From Devosia nitrariae (lineage in GTDB: Bacteria; Pseudomonadota; Alphaproteobacteria; Rhizobiales; Devosiaceae), in contig NZ_BSNS01000024.1 in the NCBI RefSeq assembly GCF_030160115.1, positions 248,001 through 312,000 on the forward strand: DNA of 64,000 nt. The letters run 5' to 3'. A program made the translations under genes and the position numbers. Shown here piece after piece: positions 53,061 to 61,833 of the stretch. Every line of letters begins with the position of its first letter. The first letter of the stretch is position 1. The notes beneath the pieces were generated by a model. It was not told where the DNA came from. It made no database searches and was given only the letters and a program-made list of their open reading frames with translations.

Positions 53061-56000
53061 ACGAGCAGCTCATCCACACTCCCCGCCGCACGATATCCAA
53101 CGTCCCGGAGGGCATGCAGCCGATGGTGCTGGCGCGGCTGGTCGAGGACCGGCTGAAGGCCGCCCCCGATGACGTTGCCAGCATCGTCTTCGTTGCACGC
53201 GACGGGCGACGACTGCAGCGTGTGGCCGAGGTGCTGGGGCAGATGCTGCCCGGCCATACCATCCTGACGCTGCCGGCGTGGGACTGCCTCCCCTACGACC
53301 GCGTCTCGCCCAACAACGTCACCATCGCCGCGCGTATGAGCGCCCTGGCAGCGTTGACGAGCGGATCGACGAAGGGCGCGGTGGTGCTGACGGCGGTCAA
53401 TGCGCTCATCCAGTACCTGCCGCCGCGCGACGTGGTTGCCGGCATGAGCTTTTCGGCCGCGGCAGGCCGGGTCGTCGACAGCGACAAACTCGTCGCATGG
53501 GCAGCCAATAATGGGTATCTGCGTGTGCCGACGGTGCGCGAGGCTGGCGAATATGCAGTACGAGGAGGCCTCGTCGACCTCTTCCCGGCGAGCGCCGAGG
53601 CGCCACTGCGCTTCGATTTCTTCGGGTCACAGCTCGAGACCATCCGCACTTTCGACCCCGACAGCCAACGCACCACCGGCAATTTGAAGCGCATCGATCT
53701 CGCCCCGATGAGCGAGGTGCTGCTCAACGAGGAGACGATTCGCCGTTTCCGGCAGAACTACACGCGCGCCTTCGGCGGCAACACGGCCGACGATCCGCTC
53801 TACGGCGCCATCAGCGCCGGCTCGCGCTATTCGGGCACCGAACACTGGCTCCCATTCTTTTATGAAGCGGTGGACCGGCTCGCCAATTACGCAGGTGATG
53901 CGCCGTTTGTTTTCGATGACCAGGCGGTGGAAGCCTATGCCGAGCGGCGCCAGCAGATCCTCGACTACTACGAGGCCCGCGAACACGCCCGCCAGCAGCC
54001 GCAGGTCGCAGGCGGAGGCGCACCCTACAAACCGATAGAGCCCGGCCTGCTCTACGCCGTCGAGGAGCACCCTTACGGGCTTGCCGGCGCGAGCGTGACC
54101 CAGCTTTCGCCATTCATGGCGCCCGACGCCAGGGCCCAGGACGATGCGGGCGGGCGTATCGCACCGAGTTTTGCTGCCGAGCGGCAGGCTGCGGACGTCA
54201 ACCTGTTCTCGGCCGTCGTCGAGCGGCTCCTGGCCGAGCGCAGGGCAGGGCGGCGCGCCATCATCGCCTGTTGGAGCGAGGGCACGCGCGACCGCATGAC
54301 CCAGGTCCTCAGGGACCACGGGTTGACCAACCCGCGGCTTGCGGAGAACTGGCGCGACGCGGAAACGACCAGCCCGGCGACGACCTCGCTGGTGGTGCTG
54401 GGGCTCGAGACCGGCTTCGAGACCGATGACCTGCTGGTGCTTTCCGAGCAGGATATCCTGGGTGAGCGGATCCTGCGCCCGCAGCGCAAGAAGCGCGCGA
54501 GCGATGCGTTGACCGAGGCGGCAAGCCTTGCCGCCGGCGACCTCGTTGTTCACGTCGATCACGGTATCGGCCGGTTCGTCGGCCTCAGGGTCATCGAGGC
54601 GGGCGGGGCGCCGCACGAATGCGTCGAGATCGAATATGCCGGCGACACCAAGCTCTACCTCCCGGTGGAAAACATCGAGCTGCTCTCACGCTACGGCTCG
54701 GAGGACCTCTCGGTTCAGCTCGATAAGCTCGGCGGCGTTGCCTGGCAGGCGAAGAAGGGACGGCTCAAGAAGCGCATCCGCGAGATGGCCGAGCAGCTCA
54801 TCAAGATCGCGGCCGCCCGTCAGCTGATCAAGGCCGACCCCGTCGACATCCAGCCCGGCGCCTACGAAGAATTCGCGGCCCGCTTCCCCTTCGAGGAGAC
54901 CGAGGACCAGTTGACCGCCATCGAGGCGGTGTTCGACGATTTGACCTCGGGCAAGGTCATGGACCGGCTGGTGTGCGGCGACGTCGGCTTCGGCAAGACC
55001 GAAGTGGCGCTGCGCGCGGCGTTCGGCATGTCGCTGGCCGGCAAGCAGGTCGCCGTCGTCGTGCCGACGACCCTTCTGGCGCGCCAGCACTTCAAGACCT
55101 TCACCGATCGTTTCGCCGGTTTGCCGGTGCGCGTGCGGCACGCTTCGAGACTGGTCAGTGCCGCCGAGATGAAGGCCACCAGGGAGGGGCTTGCGGAGGG
55201 GCAAGTCGACATCGTGGTGGGCACGCATGCACTGCTCGCCAAATCGATAAAGTTCAAGGACCTGGGGCTCCTCATCATCGACGAGGAGCAGCATTTCGGC
55301 GTCGCCCATAAGGAGCGCCTCAAGGAACTCAAGGCCAATGTCCATGTGCTGACGCTGACGGCAACGCCCATTCCGCGAACGCTGCAGCTCGCGCTCACGG
55401 GTGTGAGGGACCTGTCGCTGCTGGCAACGCCTCCGGTCGACCGGCTGGCGATCCGCACCTTCATTTCGCCGTTCGACCCCCTATCGGTGCGCGAGGCGCT
55501 GCTGCGCGAGAAGTATCGCGGAGGCCAGGCATTCTATGTCGTTCCACGCATCAAAGATCAGCCCGATATCGCCGAATTCCTGCGCAGCCAGGTGCCGGAG
55601 GTGTCGTTCGTCGTCGCCAACGGGCAGATGGCGGCGGGGGCACTCGACGACATCATGAATGCCTTCTATGACGGCAAGTTCGATGTGCTGGTGGCCACGA
55701 CCATTGTCGAATCCGGCCTCGACATCCCCAATGCCAATACGCTGATCGTTCATCGCGCCGACAATTTCGGTCTCGCGCAGCTGTACCAGATCCGCGGTCG
55801 CATCGGACGGGCCAAGCAGCGCGCCTACGCGCTCTTTACCGTACCGCCGGACCGCAAGCTCACAGATACCGCCGAGCGGCGGCTCAGCGTGCTGCAGTCG
55901 CTCGAAAGCCTGGGCGCCGGGTTCCAGCTTGCCAGCCACGACCTTGATATCCGCGGCGCTGGCAACCTTCTGGGCGAGGAACAATCGGGCCATATCCGCG

Positions 56001-56554
56001 AGGTCGGCTACGAGCTCTACCAGGCCATGCTCGAGGAGGCGGTGGCCAGCCTCAGGACCGGCGAGGAGGAATATGTCGACGAGAACGAGTGGAGCCCGCA
56101 AATCTCGCTCGGCATGCCGGTCATGATCCCCGAGCACTACGTGCCGGACCTGACGCTGCGCATGCAGCTCTACCGGCAGTTGGGCGATCTCAAGGATGCG
56201 CGCGAGATCGATGCGACAGGCGCCGAGCTCATCGACCGGTTCGGTCCTTTGCCCGAGGAAGTCGAGGCGCTCCTGAAGGTGATCCTGGTCAAGGCGCTTT
56301 GCCGGGCAGCCAATGTCGAGAAGGTGGACGCGGGCCCCAAGGGCGCGGTCATTACGCTTCGCAACAGCGAGTTTCCCAATCCGGCGGCGCTCGTCGCAAT
56401 GGTCGCCGACCCTGCAAACCAGGTGCGCATCAAGCCCGATCAGAAACTTGTGTTCGCACGCAATTGGCCGACGCCTGAATCCCGACTCAAGGGAGCGGCC
56501 GCGATTCTCTCGCGTTTGGCCAAGCTCGCCGAGAGCCCCGAAAACCAGGCTTAA
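53057..56554 (+). CDS. mfd: Transcription-repair coupling factor Mfd
   Basis: Mfd removes RNA polymerase stalled at lesions and recruits UvrA. The 1165 residues show the UvrB-like N-terminal module (LPAWDCLPYDRVSPNN, LVDLFPASAEAPLRFDFFGS), the CarD-type polymerase-interacting domain near 490-560 (GDLVVHVDHGIGRFVGL), and the RecG-like translocase. The translocase has Walker A GDVGFGKTEVALRAAFG at about 640, DEEQHFGVAHKERLKEL, LTLTATPIPRTL and QIRGRIGRAKQRAYAL. A C-terminal TRCF domain with ISLGMPVMIPEHYV follows. The ATG at 53057 overlaps the sdhE stop. Confidence 0.97.
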   Translation: MNEQLIHTPRRTISNVPEGMQPMVLARLVEDRLKAAPDDVASIVFVARDGRRLQRVAEVLGQMLPGHTILTLPAWDCLPYDRVSPNNVTIAARMSALAALTSGSTKGAVVLTAVNALIQYLPPRDVVAGMSFSAAAGRVVDSDKLVAWAANNGYLRVPTVREAGEYAVRGGLVDLFPASAEAPLRFDFFGSQLETIRTFDPDSQRTTGNLKRIDLAPMSEVLLNEETIRRFRQNYTRAFGGNTADDPLYGAISAGSRYSGTEHWLPFFYEAVDRLANYAGDAPFVFDDQAVEAYAERRQQILDYYEAREHARQQPQVAGGGAPYKPIEPGLLYAVEEHPYGLAGASVTQLSPFMAPDARAQDDAGGRIAPSFAAERQAADVNLFSAVVERLLAERRAGRRAIIACWSEGTRDRMTQVLRDHGLTNPRLAENWRDAETTSPATTSLVVLGLETGFETDDLLVLSEQDILGERILRPQRKKRASDALTEAASLAAGDLVVHVDHGIGRFVGLRVIEAGGAPHECVEIEYAGDTKLYLPVENIELLSRYGSEDLSVQLDKLGGVAWQAKKGRLKKRIREMAEQLIKIAAARQLIKADPVDIQPGAYEEFAARFPFEETEDQLTAIEAVFDDLTSGKVMDRLVCGDVGFGKTEVALRAAFGMSLAGKQVAVVVPTTLLARQHFKTFTDRFAGLPVRVRHASRLVSAAEMKATREGLAEGQVDIVVGTHALLAKSIKFKDLGLLIIDEEQHFGVAHKERLKELKANVHVLTLTATPIPRTLQLALTGVRDLSLLATPPVDRLAIRTFISPFDPLSVREALLREKYRGGQAFYVVPRIKDQPDIAEFLRSQVPEVSFVVANGQMAAGALDDIMNAFYDGKFDVLVATTIVESGLDIPNANTLIVHRADNFGLAQLYQIRGRIGRAKQRAYALFTVPPDRKLTDTAERRLSVLQSLESLGAGFQLASHDLDIRGAGNLLGEEQSGHIREVGYELYQAMLEEAVASLRTGEEEYVDENEWSPQISLGMPVMIPEHYVPDLTLRMQLYRQLGDLKDAREIDATGAELIDRFGPLPEEVEALLKVILVKALCRAANVEKVDAGPKGAVITLRNSEFPNPAALVAMVADPANQVRIKPDQKLVFARNWPTPESRLKGAAAILSRLAKLAESPENQA

Positions 56555-56592
56555 AGCTCTGTGAGCGCGGCAATGTTAAGGTTTATGCGAGC

Positions 56593-56611
56593 GAGGTGCA
56601 CGGTGCACCTC
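56593..56611. repeat. Perfect 19-base palindrome downstream of mfd
   Basis: GAGGTGCAC-G-GTGCACCTC has 9-base arms around one central base, 38 bases past the mfd stop and 119 before ialB. The one-base centre fits a protein operator better than a hairpin terminator, and no U-tract follows. Confidence 0.45.
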
Positions 56612-56684
56612 ATAAAGCTGTTGCAAGTCTCGCCGGTCATGTTATTGCCCGAATTGAGCACTTGATGGTCACCCAGAACGGGTT

Positions 56685-56703
56685 GCGATGTGCCGCACAT
56701 CGC
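56685..56703. repeat. Perfect 19-base inverted repeat upstream of the IalB gene
   Basis: GCGATGTG-CCG-CACATCGC has 8-base arms and a 3-base centre and ends 27 bases before the IalB start. It could be an operator or a leader hairpin close to the ribosome site. Confidence 0.45.
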
Positions 56704-56730
56704 CATCGCCCAGGAAACCAAGGAAAATCA

Positions 56731-57501
56731 ATGAGCCTCAGGAACCCCTTCATCGCCGGATTCACGGCCGTTGCGCTGCTGCTGTCTCCGATGTCGGCGT
56801 TTGCCCAGGAGACTGAAACGCCCGCCGAAACACCCACTGAAACACCTGCCGAGGACCCGCCCGCCGAGGGTGCACAGGATGCTCCTGCCGACGCGGCTGC
56901 CGCCCAGCCCGGTCCGGGCGGTCTGCCCTCACAGAACTGGCTGAAGGTGTGCGATCCGCTGCCCGATGGTCAGCGGGCCTGCATCATGCGCCAGGTGGTT
57001 CTGGCGCAAGGGCAGTTCCTCGGCTCCTTCCTGCTGCGCGACGACCCGGGCCAGGAAAGCCGGCTGCTTGCCGTTGCCGCTGTCCCGCTCGGGGTGCTGT
57101 TGCCGTTCGGCCTGACCTGGCAGATCGACGGGGCCAAGCCGATCCGCGTGCCCTACATGCTGTGTGATCCGACCTCGTGCGCGACCCAGCTCGTCATCAA
57201 CGAGGCCTATGTCAATTCGCTCAAGCGCGGCAACGTCCTCAAGCTGACGGCGAAGAATCGCCAGAACCAGGACCTGACGGTCGAGATCAACCTCTCGGGC
57301 TTCACCGCCACCTACGACGGGGAGACGGCGCTGACGTTCGACGAGTTCCGCCAGGAAAGCACCGGCGAGTCGGCGCTCGAGCAGGTCCTGCAGGACCGCG
57401 CCGAGGAACTGCGCCGAGAGCTGACCAGCGAGGGACAGCCGCCGGCCGAAGGCGGTGCGCAGACCGAAACCGCGCCGGCAGCAGAAGGCACGGCTCAGTA
57501 A
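56731..57501 (+). CDS. Invasion associated locus B (IalB) family protein
   Basis: The 256-residue exported protein has a signal peptide (FIAGFTAVALLLSPMSAFAQ) and a Pro/Glu/Ala-rich linker to about 65. The IalB domain follows: NWLKVCDPLPDGQRACIMRQ, SRLLAVAAVPLGVLLPFGLT and VPYMLCDPTSCATQLVINEA, with a conserved cysteine pair. The C-terminus is acidic and low-complexity. IalB homologues occur throughout Hyphomicrobiales, including free-living species, so a pathogenic role should not be assumed. The ATG has AAGGA 7 bases upstream. Confidence 0.9.
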   Translation: MSLRNPFIAGFTAVALLLSPMSAFAQETETPAETPTETPAEDPPAEGAQDAPADAAAAQPGPGGLPSQNWLKVCDPLPDGQRACIMRQVVLAQGQFLGSFLLRDDPGQESRLLAVAAVPLGVLLPFGLTWQIDGAKPIRVPYMLCDPTSCATQLVINEAYVNSLKRGNVLKLTAKNRQNQDLTVEINLSGFTATYDGETALTFDEFRQESTGESALEQVLQDRAEELRRELTSEGQPPAEGGAQTETAPAAEGTAQ

Positions 57502-57530
57502 GGCGCGCTCGCCAAGCAACAGATGAACCC

Positions 57531-57556
57531 AAGGGCGCCCCCGGGCGCCCTTTTTG
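57531..57556. terminator. Rho-independent terminator after the IalB gene
   Basis: A GC-rich stem (GGGCGCC / GGCGCCC, with flanking A-T pairs) is followed by TTTTT, 29 bases after the IalB stop and just before the convergent monooxygenase stop at 57565. Confidence 0.88.
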
Positions 57557-57564
57557 TTGCGGGA

Positions 57565-58728
57565 TCAGGACCCTGCGCCCATCCCGAGGGCGAATGCGCG
57601 CTTGCGCAGCCCCGGAAGCGCCTTCATGCCCCAGAGACCGCCGGCGCGTAGCAACTGTGCAGGCAGCAGTTCCGAAATCAGCGAGCGGAAGAGGGCGTCG
57701 ACCATGCCGCCGGTGCGCTTGAGATCGGCGGCGCGGCGCCGGGCATAGTCGTTGCTGACGGTCCGCGCCCAGCCGGCTCCGCTGCGATCGGCAGCCCTGA
57801 GCGCAGCGGCAAGATCAGCAACGTCGCGCAGGCCAAGGTTGAGCCCCTGAGCGCCGATCGGCGGAAATGCATGCGCCGCCTCACCAACGAGGACGACACC
57901 GTCCTTTCCGGCCGGATCGACGGCAATGGTGCTCAGCGCGAACGTGTGGGTCGGTGTCGCCAGGCCGATGCGGCCGAAGAGGTGCTGCGATTTTTCCTCA
58001 AAGAGCCGAGCCAGGGCCTCCGGCGACAGTGTCTGCGCATGCTTGAGCGCATCGCGGTCATCGATCCAGACGAGATTGGCGCGGCTACCGCCCGCAGGAA
58101 CCAACGTGAACGGGCCTCGCGGATAGTGGAACTCAACGGACGTCCCATCCAACGGACGGCTGAGGTCGAGGTCGCAGACCAGTGCGGCCTGGGTGAAGCC
58201 GTTCTCGCTTGCCCGGAAGCCGGCGGCGGCGCGAATCAGTGATTTCTTCCCGTCGGCGCCGACGAGAAGAGGCGAGTGCAGCCGGGTTCCGTCGTCGAGG
58301 GTCAGCATGGCGCCCTCGCCGATATCGAGGGCAGCGAGCGAGGCCTGTCTTGCCGAGAGATTTGCAAGGTTCGTCCGCGCGGTCGAAAATGCCTCGGCGA
58401 GCTTGGTGTTGGCAAAATTCCAGCCGAAGGCGGTCAGGCCCGCCTCGCGCGCGTCGAACAGCGTCTCGGGCGCGCGCACCAGCCGCGATGTAGCGTCGAT
58501 GATGCGGATTTGCGTCAGGGGATGACCGAGTTCGGCCGGATCGTCGATGAGGCCGGCCGAGCGCAGATAGTCGACACTCGGCATCATCAGTGCCGACGTG
58601 CGGCGGTCGGGCGGAGCGGCAGGAGCGACATGAAGGGTTTCGAGCCCGGCCTGCGCCACGGCGATAGCCGCAGCCAGTCCCGCAAGGCCACCTCCCACGA
58701 CAATGACATCTGCATCGAATGCGCTCAT
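57565..58728 (-). CDS. UbiH/UbiF/COQ6-type FAD-dependent monooxygenase
   Basis: The 387-residue flavoprotein has the N-terminal FAD motif (DADVIVVGGGLAGLAAAIAV), DGKKSLIRAAAG in the middle, and the second FAD motif VLVGEAAHAFPPIGAQGLNL with GLRDVADLAAAL. This is the ubiquinone-ring hydroxylase group (UbiH, UbiF, UbiL, VisC). Which ring position it acts on cannot be told from sequence. The ATG at 58728 begins the conserved sequence; a longer frame to 58782 is Arg-rich and unconserved. The ribosome site is weak. Confidence 0.88.
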   Translation of the reverse strand: MSAFDADVIVVGGGLAGLAAAIAVAQAGLETLHVAPAAPPDRRTSALMMPSVDYLRSAGLIDDPAELGHPLTQIRIIDATSRLVRAPETLFDAREAGLTAFGWNFANTKLAEAFSTARTNLANLSARQASLAALDIGEGAMLTLDDGTRLHSPLLVGADGKKSLIRAAAGFRASENGFTQAALVCDLDLSRPLDGTSVEFHYPRGPFTLVPAGGSRANLVWIDDRDALKHAQTLSPEALARLFEEKSQHLFGRIGLATPTHTFALSTIAVDPAGKDGVVLVGEAAHAFPPIGAQGLNLGLRDVADLAAALRAADRSGAGWARTVSNDYARRRAADLKRTGGMVDALFRSLISELLPAQLLRAGGLWGMKALPGLRKRAFALGMGAGS

Positions 58729-58932
58729 CGCAGGTGCAGCCTCCTGTCTTACATCAACCCGCCGGACACGATGTCGGTGCAAGTGTTAGCACCGCCGGCG
58801 GCCATCGACCAGCCGCGCATGCCATGTGTCGCAACAGTGGAATTCGCTGCAATGATTACACGCGCTCGGCTTTCCTTGCCGTGCGCCAAAGGGTAAATGC
58901 TAACCCGTAATTCGCCAAAGGTCGGAGAAATG

Positions 58933-59835
58933 ATGGAACTGCTGCTGGATCCGAACGTCTGGGTCGCCTTCGTCACGCTGACCGTGATGGAGATCGTTCT
59001 GGGAATTGACAACATCGTCTTCATTTCGGTGCTGGTGTCCCGGCTACCGCGGGAGCAGGCAGATTTCGCCCGCAAGCTCGGCATCGGCCTTGCCCTGGTC
59101 TTCCGCATCATCCTGCTGTTCCTGATCACCATCATCGTTCAGCTTCAGGAGCCGGTGGTTTCGGCCTACGGCCTTGACCTCTCGTGGAAGGACATCATCC
59201 TTTTGGGCGGTGGCATCTTCCTCATCTACAAGGCTACGCACGAGATGCACGCGGCGATCGAAGAGCCGCATGAAGTTGGCCTTGCAAAGGCGGCGCAGGC
59301 TTCGCTGCAGGCAATTATCGTGCAGGTCGTCATCATCGACATGGTCTTTTCCATCGACTCGATCATCACTGCCGTCGGCATGGTGCCGGCGGACCAGGTG
59401 GCCGTGATGGTCGCGGCCGTGCTGGTGGCAGTCGGCGTTATGTTCGTTGCCTCAGGACCGATCGCGCGGTTCGTTGCCGACCATCCGACGACAAAGATGC
59501 TGGCCTTGGCATTCCTGCTGCTCATCGGTGTGTCGCTGGTGGCTGACGGCCTCGGCTTCCATATACCGAAAGGCTATATCTACTCGGCGATGGCCTTTTC
59601 GGTCCTGGTCGAGGCCATCAACATCATCGCCAAGCAGCGTCGGCTTGCACGAGCGGGAGGTGGCCATGCCGCGAAGGTGACGGTGACACCGTTTACCGGC
59701 ACCACAGGTTCGGTGGAGGCTAGTGCGGGCTCGGCGGCGGCCGGCGGACAGCAGCGCAAGCCCCGCAGCAAGTCCAGCCCTGCGAAGCGCGCCCAGTCCG
59801 GCCCGAAATCGGCACCCAGGAAGCCGAAGTCATGA
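58933..59835 (+). CDS. TerC family integral membrane protein
   Basis: The 300-residue protein has about seven transmembrane segments with the TerC pattern: LTVMEIVLGIDNIVFISVLV (conserved Glu and Asp within helices) and the mirrored VQVVIIDMVFSIDSIITAVG. TerC proteins handle metal ions such as manganese and some help metalate exported enzymes. The last 65 residues are unusual: Gly/Ser/Ala-rich and then strongly basic (RKPRSKSSPAKRAQSGPKSA), probably a flexible cytoplasmic tail. The start at 58933 has GGAG 5 bases upstream; an ATG one codon earlier is also open. No manganese riboswitch was recognised upstream. Confidence 0.92.
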   Translation: MELLLDPNVWVAFVTLTVMEIVLGIDNIVFISVLVSRLPREQADFARKLGIGLALVFRIILLFLITIIVQLQEPVVSAYGLDLSWKDIILLGGGIFLIYKATHEMHAAIEEPHEVGLAKAAQASLQAIIVQVVIIDMVFSIDSIITAVGMVPADQVAVMVAAVLVAVGVMFVASGPIARFVADHPTTKMLALAFLLLIGVSLVADGLGFHIPKGYIYSAMAFSVLVEAINIIAKQRRLARAGGGHAAKVTVTPFTGTTGSVEASAGSAAAGGQQRKPRSKSSPAKRAQSGPKSAPRKPKS

Positions 59836-60803
59836 CCGACGCGATTGTCGTTCACCAAACGGGCGGACCGGAGGCTCTGCGAAGCGAGGACTGGCGTGTC
59901 GGTTCGCCGGGTCCGGGGCAGGTGCGCATTCTGCAGACCGCCATCGGCGTCAACTTCATCGATACCTATCAGCGCTCCGGCCTCTATCCGATCAAAACGC
60001 CGTTTGTGCCCGGCAATGAAGGCGTCGGTACCGTGGTCGAGATGGGCGAAGGTGTCGAAGAGTTGGCCATCGGCGACCGCGTGGCGTATCAGAGCGTGAT
60101 CGGTGCCTATTCGCGCGAGCGGCTATTGTCGGCCGACCGCGCCATTCCCGTACCCGACGGGCTGGACGACCGGCAGGTGGCGGCGATGATGCTCAAAGGC
60201 ATGACCGCCTATTACCTCCTGTTCAAGACCTGGCCGCTCGCTTCAAGCGAAACTCTGCTTTTTCATGCCGCTGCGGGCGGGGTCGGCCTGATCGCTTGCC
60301 AGTGGGCCAAGTCGCTGGGGGCGCGGGTGATCGGCACCGTCGGCTCCAAGGACAAGGAAGAGCTGGCGCTCGCCAATGGATGCGATGCCGTCATCAATTA
60401 CCGCGAAGAGGACTTTGCCGAGCGCGTGCGAGAATTCACCGAGGGGCGGGGTGTCGACGTCGTCTATGATGGCGTGGGCAAGGCGACGTTCGAGAAGTCG
60501 CTCGACTGCCTGCGCCCGCGTGGCCTGATGGTGAGCTTCGGCAACGCCTCGGGCGTCGTTTCAGTACCGGACCTCGGTATCCTTGCCCGCAAGGGATCGC
60601 TCTACGTGACGCGGCCGACCAGCGCCCATTACTTCCCCGGGCGTAAAGAACTGCTCGAGGGGGCCAACGCCTTGTTTGATGCGGTCAGATCCGGCGCGGT
60701 CAACATCTCGGTCAACCACACTTACCGGCTCGAGGAAGCCGGTGAGGCGCACCGGGCGCTCGAAGCCCGAGAGACGACAGGCTCGGTGGTGCTAGTGCCC
60801 TGA
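59832..60803 (+). CDS. qor: Zinc-independent quinone oxidoreductase (zeta-crystallin type)
   Basis: The 323-residue medium-chain reductase matches NADPH:quinone oxidoreductase. Visible are VGVNFIDTYQRSGLYP-type active-site sequence (GVNFIDTYQRSGLYPIKTPF), GNEGVGTVVEMGEGVEELAI, and the nucleotide site HAAAGGVGLIACQWAKSLGA at about 150-170. There are no zinc-binding cysteines. The ATG overlaps the terC stop (ATGA), so the two are co-translated. It would reduce quinones by one or two electrons. Confidence 0.93.
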   Translation: MTDAIVVHQTGGPEALRSEDWRVGSPGPGQVRILQTAIGVNFIDTYQRSGLYPIKTPFVPGNEGVGTVVEMGEGVEELAIGDRVAYQSVIGAYSRERLLSADRAIPVPDGLDDRQVAAMMLKGMTAYYLLFKTWPLASSETLLFHAAAGGVGLIACQWAKSLGARVIGTVGSKDKEELALANGCDAVINYREEDFAERVREFTEGRGVDVVYDGVGKATFEKSLDCLRPRGLMVSFGNASGVVSVPDLGILARKGSLYVTRPTSAHYFPGRKELLEGANALFDAVRSGAVNISVNHTYRLEEAGEAHRALEARETTGSVVLVP

Positions 60804-61694
60804 TCTCGCCGTTGGAGGAGAGGCCCCGACGCGTTCGGCGAGACCAGCCGCATCGACGGGCGCCCTGACCTTGACGTCGTTGTCGAAGAACACGAACACG
60901 TCGCGGCCGCTCTTGCGAGGCTTGGTCGGGGGCATGACCCGCTCGGCGTCCTTGGGTTCCTGGCCTTTCGCCCAGGCGCGCACCCGGTCCGCCCAGCTGT
61001 CGAGGGCCTTGTCGTCATAGCCGCTGACATAGAGCTGTTTGGAGCCGTGCAGGCGGCAGTAGACGAAGTCAGCGGTCAGGTCCATGAGACGCGGCCAATC
61101 GACGGTATCGGCGCAGACCAGGCCGACGCGATGCTTGCGCAGGAGCTTGATGAAGGCAGGATCGCGGAAGCTGTCGTGGCGGATCTCCACGGCGTGGCGC
61201 ACAGGTTGATCGGCGTCGCTCCTGAGCCAGCTGCGATTGTTCAATCTGTCGTCGTGGCGCCGCGCCAGCGTCTCGGCTTGGCGGGTATCATGCGGCAGCA
61301 TTTCGAAGAACGTGCCGAAAAGGTCGGAGTCGAACTTCAACTGGGGCGGGAATTGCCAGAGGATCGGGGCTAGCTTCGGCCCCAGACGCAAAAGGCCCGA
61401 CGCCATCAGGTTGGCGAGCGGCGTTTCGACGTTCCGCAGCTTGAGCATGTGCGTGATGTAACGCGACCCTTTGATGGCGAAGACGAAGTCATCGGGGGTG
61501 TCGTCCCGCCAGCGCGCGAAGCTTTTGGGGCGCTGCAAGCCGTAGAACGTGCCGTTGATCTCGATCGCCCGGAACTTCTCGGCTGCGTAGGCGAGCTCCT
61601 TCTTCTGGGGAAGGCCTTCGGGATAGAAGACGCCGCGCCAGGGCGCATAGGTCCAGCCGGAAATGCCGATGCGGATGGTTCCTGATCTGGCCAT
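60792..61694 (-). CDS. DUF72 family protein
   Basis: The 300 residues match DUF72 (YecE-like), a TIM-barrel family of unknown function. Typical are IRIGISGWTYAPWRGVFYPE, LAYAAEKFRAIEINGTFYGL, FVFAIKGSRYITHMLKL and the C-terminal YCRLHGSKQLYVSGYDDKAL. The end shows DVFVFFDNDVKVRAPVDAAG. It overlaps the convergent qor gene by 12 bases and is divergent from the EndoQ-like gene. Confidence 0.92.
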   Translation of the reverse strand: MARSGTIRIGISGWTYAPWRGVFYPEGLPQKKELAYAAEKFRAIEINGTFYGLQRPKSFARWRDDTPDDFVFAIKGSRYITHMLKLRNVETPLANLMASGLLRLGPKLAPILWQFPPQLKFDSDLFGTFFEMLPHDTRQAETLARRHDDRLNNRSWLRSDADQPVRHAVEIRHDSFRDPAFIKLLRKHRVGLVCADTVDWPRLMDLTADFVYCRLHGSKQLYVSGYDDKALDSWADRVRAWAKGQEPKDAERVMPPTKPRKSGRDVFVFFDNDVKVRAPVDAAGLAERVGASPPTARSGH

Positions 61695-61833
61695 TCTCGA
61701 GGTGTAGGAGGTGTTGCGCTTGTGTCCAACGAAGCGGTCCGAGCATCGTTCCGGATCAGACAGTTGAACAGCGTCCTGTCTGCTGCCGCTTTCGCCTCTT
61801 CAAACCGTCGCCTCAGCTCACTATACGCGTGCC

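Noticed and set aside
58729-58932. Possible manganese (yybP-ykoY) riboswitch upstream of terC
   Set aside because: The spacer lacks the conserved GGGGAGUA-type core and no matching three-way stem layout was seen.
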